A stretch of DNA of 34,143 nucleotides from Mesorhizobium sp. (GTDB lineage Bacteria; Pseudomonadota; Alphaproteobacteria; Rhizobiales; Rhizobiaceae). Positions 1 to 7,274 of this stretch are shown one piece after another. The notes beneath the pieces are model-generated. The model had not been told where the DNA came from. It worked only from the letters and a program-made list of their open reading frames with translations, and searched no databases. Position numbers and translations under genes: made by a program. How positions within the stretch are numbered: the stretch's first letter is position 1; each line of letters begins with the position of its first letter. The stretch lies in assembly GCF_004962245.1 (NCBI RefSeq), contig NZ_SUHQ01000043.1, positions 1-34,143 of the forward strand. The letters run 5' to 3'.

Positions 1-1088
1 CCGTCCGCCAAGTTGCCCGCATCAGTGTTGGGGGCAACAGCGTCCGGGTCGTCCTATCGAATGCTTTCGGCGCTAAGCCGCTGACCATCGGTGCCGGCAG
101 CGTGGGAATAGCAGGCAAGGATGGCGCCGTCGATCAGGCGACCCTGAAGCCCCTCACCTGGGGCGGCAAGAGTTCTGTGGTCATTCCGGCGGGAGCCCCG
201 ATCCTCAGCGACCCCGTCGCCCTCCCGGCAGAAGCGCTTTCCGAGATCTCGGTCAGCATCTTCCTGCCGAAGAAGACGGCGCTCTCGTCGGTGCATTGGG
301 ATGGTGTGCAAACCGCCTACATCTCCGGCCCGGGCGATTTCACAAACGATGCGGCGTTCAAGGCTGACAGCACACTCAAATCACGCCTTTTTCTGAGCGA
401 TATATGGGTTGATGCCGCGCCGGAATCCCAGGCGATCGTGTTTTTCGGGGATTCCATCACGGACGGGAATTGTTCGACCCCCGACGCCAATAATCGCTGG
501 CCAGACCATGTCGCCAAGCGATTGCAGGAGGCCAATCGCAAGGTCGCGGTGGTCAACGAAGCTTTTTCGGGAAACCGCGTGTTGACCGACGGTATGGGGG
601 TCAATGCTCTGGCACGTTTCGATTCTGATGTCCTGAGCCATCCCAATGTCTCGACCGTCGTTGTGATGATGGGCATCAACGATATCGGCTGGCCAGGCGA
701 AAATGCAATCACGCCGGACGACAAGGAACCGACCGCCGAAGACATCATCAGCGGATACAAACAACTCATCGACCGCGCGCATGCCCATGGCGTACGCATC
801 GTAGGTGCGACGTTGACCCCTTTCGCCGACACCTTCAAAGGGCTTCCTACCGAGGGGTACTATACACCACAGAAGGAAGAGATACGCGCCACCGTGAACG
901 AATGGATCCGCACCGGCGGCGGCTTTGACGGCGTGATCGACTTCGACAAGGTGATGGAAGACCCGGCCAAGCCGGGATACCTGCGCGACGACTACGACTG
1001 CGGTGACAACCTCCATCCCAACGACGCGGGATACAAGGCAATGGCGGACGCGGTCGATCTCGATCTCCTGTCGAGCCCAGCAAAATAG
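1..1088 (+). CDS. SGNH/GDSL-family hydrolase, 5' end outside the window
   Basis: This is the C-terminal part of a probably secreted SGNH (GDSL-type) esterase or lipase-like hydrolase. The frame is open from base 3 with no start codon needed, so the gene begins left of the window. The second copy at 14630-15929 shows that the missing part is a signal-peptide-like N-terminus plus about 50 residues. Family blocks are clear: block I IVFFGDSITDG with the nucleophile Ser, block III MMGINDIGW with the oxyanion Asn, and block V DNLHPNDAGYKAMADAV with the catalytic Asp and His. About 120 residues of beta-rich sequence precede block I, as in the extracellular GDSL-like hydrolases of bacteria. The gene ends at TAG, and a perfect 10-bp stem hairpin follows within about 10 bp. 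In this copy the frame is intact across the site where the second copy is shifted. The substrate is unknown; it could be a carbohydrate or acyl ester. Confidence 0.85.
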   Translation, partial: VRQVARISVGGNSVRVVLSNAFGAKPLTIGAGSVGIAGKDGAVDQATLKPLTWGGKSSVVIPAGAPILSDPVALPAEALSEISVSIFLPKKTALSSVHWDGVQTAYISGPGDFTNDAAFKADSTLKSRLFLSDIWVDAAPESQAIVFFGDSITDGNCSTPDANNRWPDHVAKRLQEANRKVAVVNEAFSGNRVLTDGMGVNALARFDSDVLSHPNVSTVVVMMGINDIGWPGENAITPDDKEPTAEDIISGYKQLIDRAHAHGVRIVGATLTPFADTFKGLPTEGYYTPQKEEIRATVNEWIRTGGGFDGVIDFDKVMEDPAKPGYLRDDYDCGDNLHPNDAGYKAMADAVDLDLLSSPAK

Positions 1089-1098
1089 CCGCTGCTGG
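1..1098 (+). repeat. Direct repeat, copy A (hydrolase gene)
   Basis: Bases 1-1098 match 14841-15939 in the same orientation. By eye I count 16 substitutions and one inserted base in the second copy, about 98.5% identity. Homology stops just after the hydrolase stop codon, immediately before the first arm of the hairpin at 1099. The left limit lies outside the window. Confidence 0.9.
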
Positions 1099-1130
1099 CC
1101 TTGCCGCGCTGCTCAGACACCGCGGCAAGG
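1099..1130 (+). terminator. Hairpin after hydrolase copy A
   Basis: CCTTGCCGCG (1099-1108) pairs perfectly with CGCGGCAAGG (1121-1130) around a 12-nt loop. A short run CTTTT follows about 10 nt downstream, so it is a plausible but not canonical intrinsic terminator. It is absent after the second hydrolase copy, where the repeat ends at exactly this point. Confidence 0.55.
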
Positions 1131-1710
1131 TCGGTTCGCCCTTTTGGCTGAGCGCAGGAGGGTCGACCGTGAGTTCTCGAGCATGCGCCGCCGTCAGGCA
1201 TTTCGCCAGTCGAGATTTGCACCCAACTTGTCGATTCCATTGATCCCGTGGGGGACACACCGATCTACCACCCACCTGGCAGCCGCCCCGGCCCCCAATC
1301 CGGCAGTTCGCGAAAGGCGCTGGTATGCCCCAAAGCCTCACCGAGTGCGGCCCGCAGATTCCTGCATGAGGGCCTCGCGTACGCCTGACTGCACCCTCTT
1401 CGGCATATTCGCCAACGGCGACGCCACAGCGCTTTGCGCATCTCCGATCTGTCGCTCCGAAGTCGCGACATGACCCCTGTCAGCGTTCTGCAGGTGGCAG
1501 CTCTTAGGAAATTTCGGGGATGCTCCAGTGGATGCCGTCAGCAACGACCTGACAAAGCGCTGCATCTGACGCGAATGCGTCGGTTGGCGGAAGTCCGGCG
1601 AGTGCCTTCAGCCCTCACGCCGCCAGATCGTCTCGATCTGTTTGAGGTTCAGCGCCGGGCCACACCAGGACACGGTTTCTCATAAGATTCGAGATGCCCC
1701 AGCCATCGCG
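1131..1710. other. Gene-poor stretch, about 580 bp
   Basis: No convincing gene is seen here. Short overlapping frames on both strands carry no recognisable domain, no good ribosome binding site and compositions rich in Arg, Pro and Ser, typical of shadow frames in GC-rich DNA. It may be decayed sequence next to the repeat boundary. Confidence 0.5.
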
Positions 1711-1830
1711 TCACCCCAACGGAAATACCACCTCGAGCTCGTAGAAAACGATGAGCCCGGCCAACGCCACTAGGAGAGCAAGCAAGCCTGCGCCGAGTAA
1801 AGACTCGAACTTGTTTCCGTCGCTGCGCAT
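1711..1830 (-). CDS. Possible 39-residue single-span membrane protein
   Basis: An ATG at 1830 (minus strand) opens a 39-codon frame. It has a polar N-terminus (MRSDGNKFES), one hydrophobic segment of about 20 residues (LLGAGLLALLVALAGLIVFY) and a short tail ending FPLG. The arrangement is that of a small single-pass inner-membrane protein. There is no strong Shine-Dalgarno sequence, and no family is recognised. It diverges from the membrane-protein gene that starts at 1878, with less than 50 bp between the two start codons, so they could share a control region. It may equally be a chance frame; the main support is the clean charged-then-hydrophobic layout. Confidence 0.3.
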   Translation of the reverse strand: MRSDGNKFESLLGAGLLALLVALAGLIVFYELEVVFPLG

Positions 1831-1877
1831 TGGAACGCCACTAGTTGACAAGTTACTAATCTCTATGTGACACTTTT

Positions 1878-2582
1878 ATGACAATTTCAAGTGTGGAAAA
1901 GGAAGCCCCGCTTCTGTTCAGGAAATGGAGACCGATACTCGCCATTGTTGCAGGAGTATCTCTCCTGATTCTTTGTGCAAGTTTTGTACAAGATCTAATT
2001 TTGTACGCTGTACAGAAGCCGGACCTTTCGACAAAAATATGGCTCCTTGATGTCGATGTAGAACGGAGCGCGTTCACTTGGATCTCCGTGCTGGTGCTTT
2101 TCTTCTGCAGCCGTCTTCTTTTTCAGTGCGGAGACGATGCGGCGGACCGCGGCAGTCAATTCACCTGGCATTGGTACTTCTTGGGCTTCCTGTTCCTGCT
2201 TCTTTGTTTCGATGAATTCGCTGGCCTCCATGAGAAGCTATCCGCTGCGTTGGCTGCGAGGTCAACCAATACGGGCCTGCTGTATTTTGCATGGGCAGCG
2301 CCGGCAGGCATCCTTAGCTTGGTGGGGCTAGCTGCCTTTGTTCCATTCATCCGCTCTTTCCCAACATCACTCGCTGTGCTGTTGGCGGTTTCGGCGATAT
2401 TGTTTCTTGGCGGAGCGGTCGGGCTTGAAATGGTCGGCGGCAGCGTTGCAGAGGCGGAAGGCGTGGACTCCTTGCGCTACCGCATTTTGGCGAACATCGA
2501 AGAAGGTCTCGAACTTGCCGGGACACTGACCTTTATCTACGTACTACTGTCATACCGTGAGATAACATCACGCACGCACTGA
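1878..2582 (+). CDS. Multi-pass membrane protein of unknown function
   Basis: A 234-residue integral membrane protein with about six predicted hydrophobic segments: roughly residues 17-40, 66-82, 99-112, 132-155, 163-185 and 213-228. Acidic residues lie inside or beside the spans: CFDEFAGLHEKL after span 3, GLEMVGGS after span 5 and IEEGLELAG before span 6. Several Glu and Asp residues plus a His at membrane borders could bind metal or carry protons, but I do not recognise the family. The ATG at 1878 has no evident Shine-Dalgarno sequence (upstream CACTTTT). The first 250 bp are more AT-rich than neighbouring genes, which suggests a different origin. No operon partner is seen; the next gene starts about 330 bp downstream. 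Confidence 0.6.
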   Translation: MTISSVEKEAPLLFRKWRPILAIVAGVSLLILCASFVQDLILYAVQKPDLSTKIWLLDVDVERSAFTWISVLVLFFCSRLLFQCGDDAADRGSQFTWHWYFLGFLFLLLCFDEFAGLHEKLSAALAARSTNTGLLYFAWAAPAGILSLVGLAAFVPFIRSFPTSLAVLLAVSAILFLGGAVGLEMVGGSVAEAEGVDSLRYRILANIEEGLELAGTLTFIYVLLSYREITSRTH

Positions 2583-2912
2583 TCTCATCGCTGCGCCAGC
2601 AACACACCGTTTTCGCCGCACTTCTCGACTGACTGAGCTTGATCGTTTTGCGATTCGGGCGCGCTGGTCGCCTCGCGCAGGCAAATGGATGTAGTCGGCA
2701 TTGTCCTGATCGACCGCTTATCCCGTTCGCTCAGGTGGCTACAATATATGGTGCTGCGTCTGTCCCCCTTCTCCCGGTCGATTAACGTAGACTGGGCCAA
2801 GGTGGCACGATTGGGATGTTGCCAGCATCCCGCCAATTCGGAGATCGGTTAGGCGTTGACGCTCGCCAGCACCCGACATACTTTCTATAAGCAACTTGCG
2901 TAGAGATCGCGT
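2583..2912. other. Intergenic, 330 bp
   Basis: No gene is supported. A long minus-strand frame (2739-3326) crosses this region but overlaps the better-supported plus-strand pair downstream and shows no domain. The promoter for the pair at 2913 presumably lies here; I see no clear -35/-10 pair. Confidence 0.4.
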
Positions 2913-3266
2913 GTGCAGCCCGATGACATCGAACTCATTTTGGACGCTGACATTTCGGAGGACCCATGCCTCCTCTTTGATGTCGTCACGCCCGATGGCG
3001 TGCTTCAGCTCTTGGGGGACGTGGAGATGGGCAGCAACCATCTGGTCGTCCGTGACCTCCATATTGGGGGCGATGCCCAGGTCCAGTGGGGTTGGTCCAA
3101 ATTGCGCAAGCTCGGTCGAGTGATCGCGGAGAAGCTTAATGTCGACTACATCGAAGTTCATGGAGCGGTTCGGACAACGGGTGCGAACCCGGGACGTCGT
3201 CCGGGTGTCGTCAGGCTCTCCCGTCCGGCTGAGCCTCAGCTTTCTACCCGGCGCGAATACTCCTGA
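2913..3266 (+). CDS. Small protein with C-terminal RTTGANPGR motif, partner of XRE regulator
   Basis: A 117-residue soluble protein starting at GTG; an in-frame stop at 2901 leaves little room for an earlier start. The second half reads as a conserved domain: VRDLHIGG, then GWSKLRKLGRVIAEKL, then DYIEVHGAVRTTGANPG. From memory, proteins ending in this RTTGANPGR pattern occur next to XRE regulators in rhizobial genomes, but I know of no assigned biochemical function. The next gene, an XRE protein, overlaps its 3' end in another frame, so the two are probably translationally coupled. By architecture this could be the effector or toxin half of a toxin-antitoxin-like pair. That is inference from gene order and size only. 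Confidence 0.6.
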   Translation: MQPDDIELILDADISEDPCLLFDVVTPDGVLQLLGDVEMGSNHLVVRDLHIGGDAQVQWGWSKLRKLGRVIAEKLNVDYIEVHGAVRTTGANPGRRPGVVRLSRPAEPQLSTRREYS

Positions 3267-3660
3267 GGCTGCTCGGGCTCTCGTCAGGAGACAGCTGCCG
3301 CTGAGGACGGCCCACGCTGTCCTCACGGCGATGGTTGATCAAGGCAAGGCATTCGTGACGGTTCCTTGCGTCGACGACCTTCGAGCACTGAAGGATGAAC
3401 TCTCTTCCGCAGGAGTGATCGCGAAGGTTCATGCGCCGCAGCCGATAAGCGTTCGCGAAGTCCGGGATCGCACGAAGCTATCCCAGGAGGCGTTCTCCGT
3501 GAGGTATGGCCTCGATCTGGCAACGCTTCGAAACTGGGAGCAAGGTCGCTCGGAACCGGATGCAGCGGCGAATACGCTCCTTTGGATCATCGCCCGGAAT
3601 CCGGAAGCAGTCGAAGAATCGCTCGATATGGAGGACGAGTCGGCTGCCCCGTCGCCCTAG
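3139..3660 (+). CDS. XRE-family DNA-binding protein with N-terminal L7/L12- or ClpS-like region
   Basis: Up to 173 residues. The C-terminal 60 residues (about 103-155) form a classic XRE helix-turn-helix: ISVREVRDRTKLSQEAF followed by LRNWEQGRSEPD. The preceding part (about 35-98) has the alternation seen in the ribosomal L7/L12 C-terminal or ClpS fold: PEAARALVRRQLPLRTAHAVL, a beta strand, then DDLRALKDELSSAGVIAKV. The start is uncertain: ATG 3139 has GGAG 7 nt upstream but overlaps the previous gene by 128 nt, while 3160, 3181 and 3205 are alternatives that also overlap. Its likely role is autorepressor or antitoxin of the two-gene unit. Many XRE antitoxins of HigA type share the LRNWEQGRxxPD signature, and neutralisation of the upstream product is inferred. 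Confidence 0.75.
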   Translation: MSTTSKFMERFGQRVRTRDVVRVSSGSPVRLSLSFLPGANTPEAARALVRRQLPLRTAHAVLTAMVDQGKAFVTVPCVDDLRALKDELSSAGVIAKVHAPQPISVREVRDRTKLSQEAFSVRYGLDLATLRNWEQGRSEPDAAANTLLWIIARNPEAVEESLDMEDESAAPSP

Positions 3661-3695
3661 CGAGGGGCCGTCGGAACGGCCACTCCAGCGCGCGG

Positions 3696-5088
3696 CTACT
3701 CGGCCGCCAACGCGATGGCGGGCCGCCGGAAGGGAGGCAACGCCAGTATCCGCGGGATGAGCGGATCCGGCCTGCTGTAGCGCCTTCCCGTCAGCCGTTC
3801 CTCGCCTTGCCGCCGCGGCGTCAGCACTGGCCGCCCCGGCTTCCGACGTGTGTAATGGCGCCGCTCGCCGAACTCTCGCACGCCGTCGAAATCCCATTGG
3901 AAGCCGCCATACGCGTCAGGATCCTCCTCCTTGAGGCGATCCACCCACTAGGCGAGTTCCTCCTGTACCGTCACCTTGTGGACGCGGTAGTAGCTCGCGA
4001 GATCCTCCACAATTGTCCGTTTGTTAGGGTGGCACATCTTGAGGATTTCGCGGATGTGCTCTTTCTTCCAATCCGTCGTGTCGCCGACGATGCTGCGGTA
4101 GGTGACGGGCTCGAGGCGCTGGCCTATCCCGAGCATCCTGTCCATCGCGGTGTGAAAGTGCCGCCGCCTGTTCCAGCGGAACACGAACTCGTTTAGGTAG
4201 GCATCGAGGTGCTTCTCCCGAAAGCCGTGGAACGTGCCCAGCGCCCACCTCTTCAGGTTCGCAAAAACGACGTGAATCCACTTGGAAACGATATGGGCGG
4301 GAATCGTCCTATCACTCGGATTAACCCTCCTGAGGCGACGGCCGGCCACCTTGTCGTACGAGGCAAGGGAGTCCGTCCGCAACGCCGCTCCGGGAAGGGC
4401 ATTCGCTACCACGAACGGAACGATGCTTTGAGCCGAACGGTCCGCGATGCGCGCGAGCCTGATGCGACCGACGCCATGGTTGCCGACCGTCTCGACCGCT
4501 CCAGCGATCCATATCTGGTTGGCTGTGCTGCTGCCGCCGCCCCTCTCCAGCGCGTCCTCCTTGCGCGGATACGGGATAGCGGACTCGTCCACGTCGATAG
4601 TTCCGGAAAGCGGTGTCCGGTTGGGTTCACCATTGCCCGCCGGAGCTTGTGAAGCACCAGCCAGGCGGTTTTGTAAGAGACGCCCAGCTTAGGCTGGAGC
4701 TGCAGCGTCGAAAATCGAATTAGAGTGCGTCGCCATCAGGTCGCCGCCAGGAACCACTTGCGCAGCGGCAGGTGCGTGCCCTGCATGACCGTCCCGGCGA
4801 TCACGGAGGTCTGTTTCCTGCACCCAGGCCTCTCCCCTTTGCCTGCGCATTCGAAAAGCCACGGCCGCGCGCCTCCAGGCGCCATGCTTTCCTGGAACCG
4901 CAGCGTGGGCATGCGAAGCCGCCCGGCCAGCGCTTGTTGAAGAGGTAATTGGCGCATGCGTAATCGTCGCGGAAAGTCTCCACGAACTTCTCGATCGACG
5001 GTGGCTTGTCGTTCTTCCACCGGGTCGGAAACAGCGCCTCGCCCATGCCGACGCCAACAAGGCAGGCGAGGCGATCCGTCAGCAACAA
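3696..5088 (-). mobile_element. Decayed IS1595-family insertion sequence
   Basis: The span covers the recognisable transposase remnant. I could not identify terminal inverted repeats or target-site duplications on either side, so the element ends are unknown and the span is a minimum. The number of lesions in its only gene shows that it cannot move by itself. Confidence 0.75.
3696..5088 (-). pseudogene. IS1595 (ISXO2-like) transposase, multiply frameshifted
   Basis: The reading order on the minus strand is that of an ISXO2-like transposase broken into pieces. N-terminal part plus zinc ribbon (FACPRCGSRKAWRLEARG, about 5088-4870). Next frame: CRKQTSVIAGTVMQGTHLPL (to about 4740). Next frame: GGDLMATHSNSIF. 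Next: LGVSYKTAWLVLHKLRRAMV (to about 4620). Finally the catalytic domain from VDESAIPYPRKED through LRTDSLASYD and FANLKRWALGTFHG to about 3948, consistent with a DDN-K type active site. An in-frame TAG separates this from WVDRLKEEDPDAYGGFQWDF, which continues in the same frame to 3696. I count at least four frameshifts and one nonsense codon. Plus-strand frames over the same DNA are shadows. Confidence 0.85.
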
Positions 5089-5203
5089 TCGCTAGATATG
5101 GTTACCACCTGAGCGAACGGGATTAGCGGTCATGATCGGCACGGTGACGGCATCGGCGGTGGCACGCTACGTGATCTTCTTCCGGGCTTGAGCCGTCTTC
5201 AGG
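5089..5203. other. Junction between IS remnant and DUF849 fragment
   Basis: About 115 bp with no gene. The upstream end of the IS element, or the lost 5' part of the neighbouring DUF849 gene, should have been here. No terminal repeat was recognised. Confidence 0.4.
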
Positions 5204-5520
5204 GTGCAGGAGCTTTTCTGGCATGTGTCACCGTTTCATGCGCAGTGTTTAGCGGGACTAGCTTGCTCGCTCGATCGCATCTTCAAGAATACGTTTGCGG
5301 ACATCGAGCACTTCCTGACCACCTGTGCCGAAAACGGCACCCGCTTCGAGCTCGACTGCTACGATATCGGTCACCTCTACACACTGGTGCATTTCGCGGA
5401 CCGCGGCATCGTCAAGCCGCACTTCTTCGTGCAGAGCGTCTTCGGTATCCTCGGCGGGATTAGGTCCGCACTCGGGAGACGTAATGCATATGAAGCGCAC
5501 GGCGACCGGCTCCTGGGGCG
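5204..5520 (+). pseudogene. Fragment of a DUF849 / beta-keto acid cleavage enzyme (BKACE) gene
   Basis: The translated segment NTFADIEHFLTTCAENGTRF, then DCYDIGHLYTLVHFADRG and VKPHFFVQSVFGILGGI, is the central part of the DUF849/BKACE family. These enzymes cleave 3-keto acids with acetyl-CoA, as the lysine-fermentation enzyme Kce does. The reading frame then shifts: GPHSGDVMHMKRTA continues in a second frame, and DRLLG, which would follow it, lies in a third. Both the N-terminal third with its metal ligands and the C-terminal part are missing, so the piece covers roughly residues 120-200 of about 300. It is a dead fragment beside a dead IS. An initial ATG at 5204 is only formal. Confidence 0.7.
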
Positions 5521-5772
5521 CGAGGCAACGCCGAAGCACGACGCCGAAACGGACGCTCAGGCTATTCGCGCCAACGTTCGGGATGGTAACGTAGCCGTTG
5601 AGGTCAAGGCCTGTTCGGCGTCAGGCTGCAGATGCGCCGGTAGTGGTCGCTCGGGGTCCGGACTGTGGAAGACCGAATTTCGATCCTCCGACAGCGTGAC
5701 AAGCCGGCCGCGACGGTTTCTTTGGCGGCCACGCCTCCATGATCAATTGACGCGGGACTGGATAAGTCTGGC

Positions 5773-7056
5773 ATGAACATTGTGATGTTTACCAACACAT
5801 TCAGCCCGCATGTCGGCGGCGTTGCACACAGTGTTGCGTGGTTGTCGGAGACGCTGCGTGAGTTGGGACATGCAGTCCTGATCGTGGCGCCGGACTATGC
5901 GGAAGCAGGTCGATCAGAAAGGGATATCCTTCGCGTCCCTGCGATCCAGAATTTTAACGGGAGCGATTTTTCAGTGCCGATCCCGTTCACGCGCTCCCTC
6001 GAGAAGACGCTGAACGCCTTCGAGCCGGATATTATCCATTCGCACCACCCGTTTCTTCTCGGCGACACCGCCCTTCGCACCGCCGCGTCGCGAGCGTTGC
6101 CGGCCATATTCACCTATCACACCCGCTACGAACTCTACGGACACTACGTTGCCCAGGATGCACCGGTCCTCCAACGGCTCGTGCTCAGCCTCGCGGTCGG
6201 CTACTGTGATCTGTGCGACCATATCATCGCTCCAACGCTCAGCATTGCCGACCTCTTGCGCCACCACGATGTCACCAAACCGATCGCCATAATCCCGACA
6301 GGGATTGATCTAGCCAGGTTCTCCAATGGAGATGGGCTGAGATTGCGGAGCCGCTTAAGAATAGCGGAAACCGATTTCATCGTCGGGCACGTAGGTCGGT
6401 TGGCGCCGGAGAAGAACCTGACTTACCTCACCGAAGCAGTCTGCCTGTTTCTTTCGCAAAATGAGCGCACGCATTTTATCGTCGCCGGCGACGGTTCGTC
6501 AGCGTCCGTAATGCGCCGGATGCTGGACGAGGCTGGTCTTCAGGACAGATGCCACCTGCTGGGCGTGGTCGAAGGCGCTGATCTGGCCGACGTCTATGCC
6601 GCCATGGATGTCTTCGCCTTCTCGTCGCGTTCCGAAACCCAGGGTCTTGTGCTCGTCGAGGCGATGGCAGCCGGCGTTCCCGTGGTTGGGCTTGATGAAC
6701 CTGGAGTCCGTGAAGTGGTACGCAACGGAAGGAACGGCTATCTCCTGTCGGCCGATGCGTCCCCAGCCCAATTCTCAAAAGCTCTCGCCAAAGTCCGCGC
6801 GATCGCTCCACCGGGCCGAGAGATGTTGCAAGAAGAGGCCAGACTGACTGCGGCCTCCTATTCACGATCTTCGACCGCGCAGCAGACCATCGATCTCTAT
6901 TCGCGCGCTGTCGCGAGCCATGCCGGTATCCGAACTATCGGCACTCGCTCCTTTGAGGCGACACTCGAAGGTCTCAAGCAGGAATGGAGAATTCTCGCCA
7001 ACCTTGCGAATGCCGTCAAGGACGCGGTGGCGACGCGCAGTGACCCGGCAAAGTAA
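5773..7056 (+). CDS. GT4-family glycosyltransferase
   Basis: A 427-residue retaining glycosyltransferase with the GT-B fold. The N-terminal acceptor domain begins MNIVMFTNTFSPHVGG, with the glycine loop at residues 15-17, and continues with DIIHSHHPFLLGD and FTYHTRYELYGHYV. The C-terminal nucleotide-sugar domain has IPTGIDLARF, VGHVGRLAPEKNL and the E-x7-E motif (Glu288 and Glu296 in SETQGLVLVEAMAAG). The overall pattern is closest to the diacylglycerol glucosyltransferase / PimB-like branch of GT4, which acts at the cytoplasmic face of the membrane, so glycolipid synthesis is a reasonable guess. The last 50 residues are a less typical extension. The Shine-Dalgarno sequence is weak (GGATAAG). 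It is monocistronic as far as can be seen, following decayed DNA and facing no partner. Confidence 0.85.
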   Translation: MNIVMFTNTFSPHVGGVAHSVAWLSETLRELGHAVLIVAPDYAEAGRSERDILRVPAIQNFNGSDFSVPIPFTRSLEKTLNAFEPDIIHSHHPFLLGDTALRTAASRALPAIFTYHTRYELYGHYVAQDAPVLQRLVLSLAVGYCDLCDHIIAPTLSIADLLRHHDVTKPIAIIPTGIDLARFSNGDGLRLRSRLRIAETDFIVGHVGRLAPEKNLTYLTEAVCLFLSQNERTHFIVAGDGSSASVMRRMLDEAGLQDRCHLLGVVEGADLADVYAAMDVFAFSSRSETQGLVLVEAMAAGVPVVGLDEPGVREVVRNGRNGYLLSADASPAQFSKALAKVRAIAPPGREMLQEEARLTAASYSRSSTAQQTIDLYSRAVASHAGIRTIGTRSFEATLEGLKQEWRILANLANAVKDAVATRSDPAK

Positions 7057-7190
7057 CGGCTGCGGGACCTTCAGGAGATTTGCGACGGCCCGCCCGACGG
7101 CACGTCGCCGCTGTGGCACTGAGCCGCGCGGGCATCGCGCATCTGTATTTCGAGAACATCGGTGATCGTGGCAGTTCTACCGGGACCGTC

Positions 7191-7220
7191 TTGACACACA
7201 TCTTTAGCGCATACTATCAA
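7191..7220 (+). promoter_or_regulatory. Candidate sigma-70-type promoter of the sugar operon
   Basis: A consensus TTGACA lies at 7191-7196. Possible -10 hexamers are TACTAT at 7212-7217 (15-bp spacer) or TATCAA at 7215-7220 (18-bp spacer). It sits 55-85 bp before the GntR start codon and directly upstream of the palindrome at 7230. Confidence 0.45.
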
Positions 7221-7229
7221 CGGATTTGA

Positions 7230-7250
7230 CAAACCTGCCATACAGGTTTG
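7230..7250 (+). promoter_or_regulatory. Palindromic operator candidate for the GntR regulator
   Basis: Perfect inverted repeat CAAACCTG-N5-CAGGTTTG, centred at 7240. It lies between the promoter candidate and the GTG start of the FadR-type regulator. The size and position fit autoregulation by a dimeric GntR protein; the assignment to this regulator is inferred. Confidence 0.65.
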
Positions 7251-7274
7251 CGCCTTCCGATGTGAGGATTTGCC

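Noticed and set aside
1003..1473. Plus-strand frame of 156 codons across the hydrolase end and downstream DNA
   Set aside because: It starts inside the hydrolase gene in another frame, spans the hairpin, and is Arg/Ser/Pro-rich with no domain.
2739..3326. Minus-strand frame of 195 codons opposite the RTTGANPGR/XRE pair
   Set aside because: The plus strand encodes a clear XRE helix-turn-helix and a conserved-looking partner; the minus frame has no recognisable motif and mirrors them.
3582..4196. Plus-strand frame of 204 codons over the IS1595 remnant
   Set aside because: It is antisense to recognisable transposase sequence and lacks any domain.
3948..4592. Intact transposase gene
   Set aside because: The catalytic part alone is open, but the zinc-ribbon half is split over several frames and an in-frame stop lies at the 3' end, so it was called a pseudogene.
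5204..5776. Intact 190-residue protein
   Set aside because: Only the first 85 residues match DUF849; the rest is out of frame relative to the family and low-complexity, so it is a truncated, frameshifted fragment.
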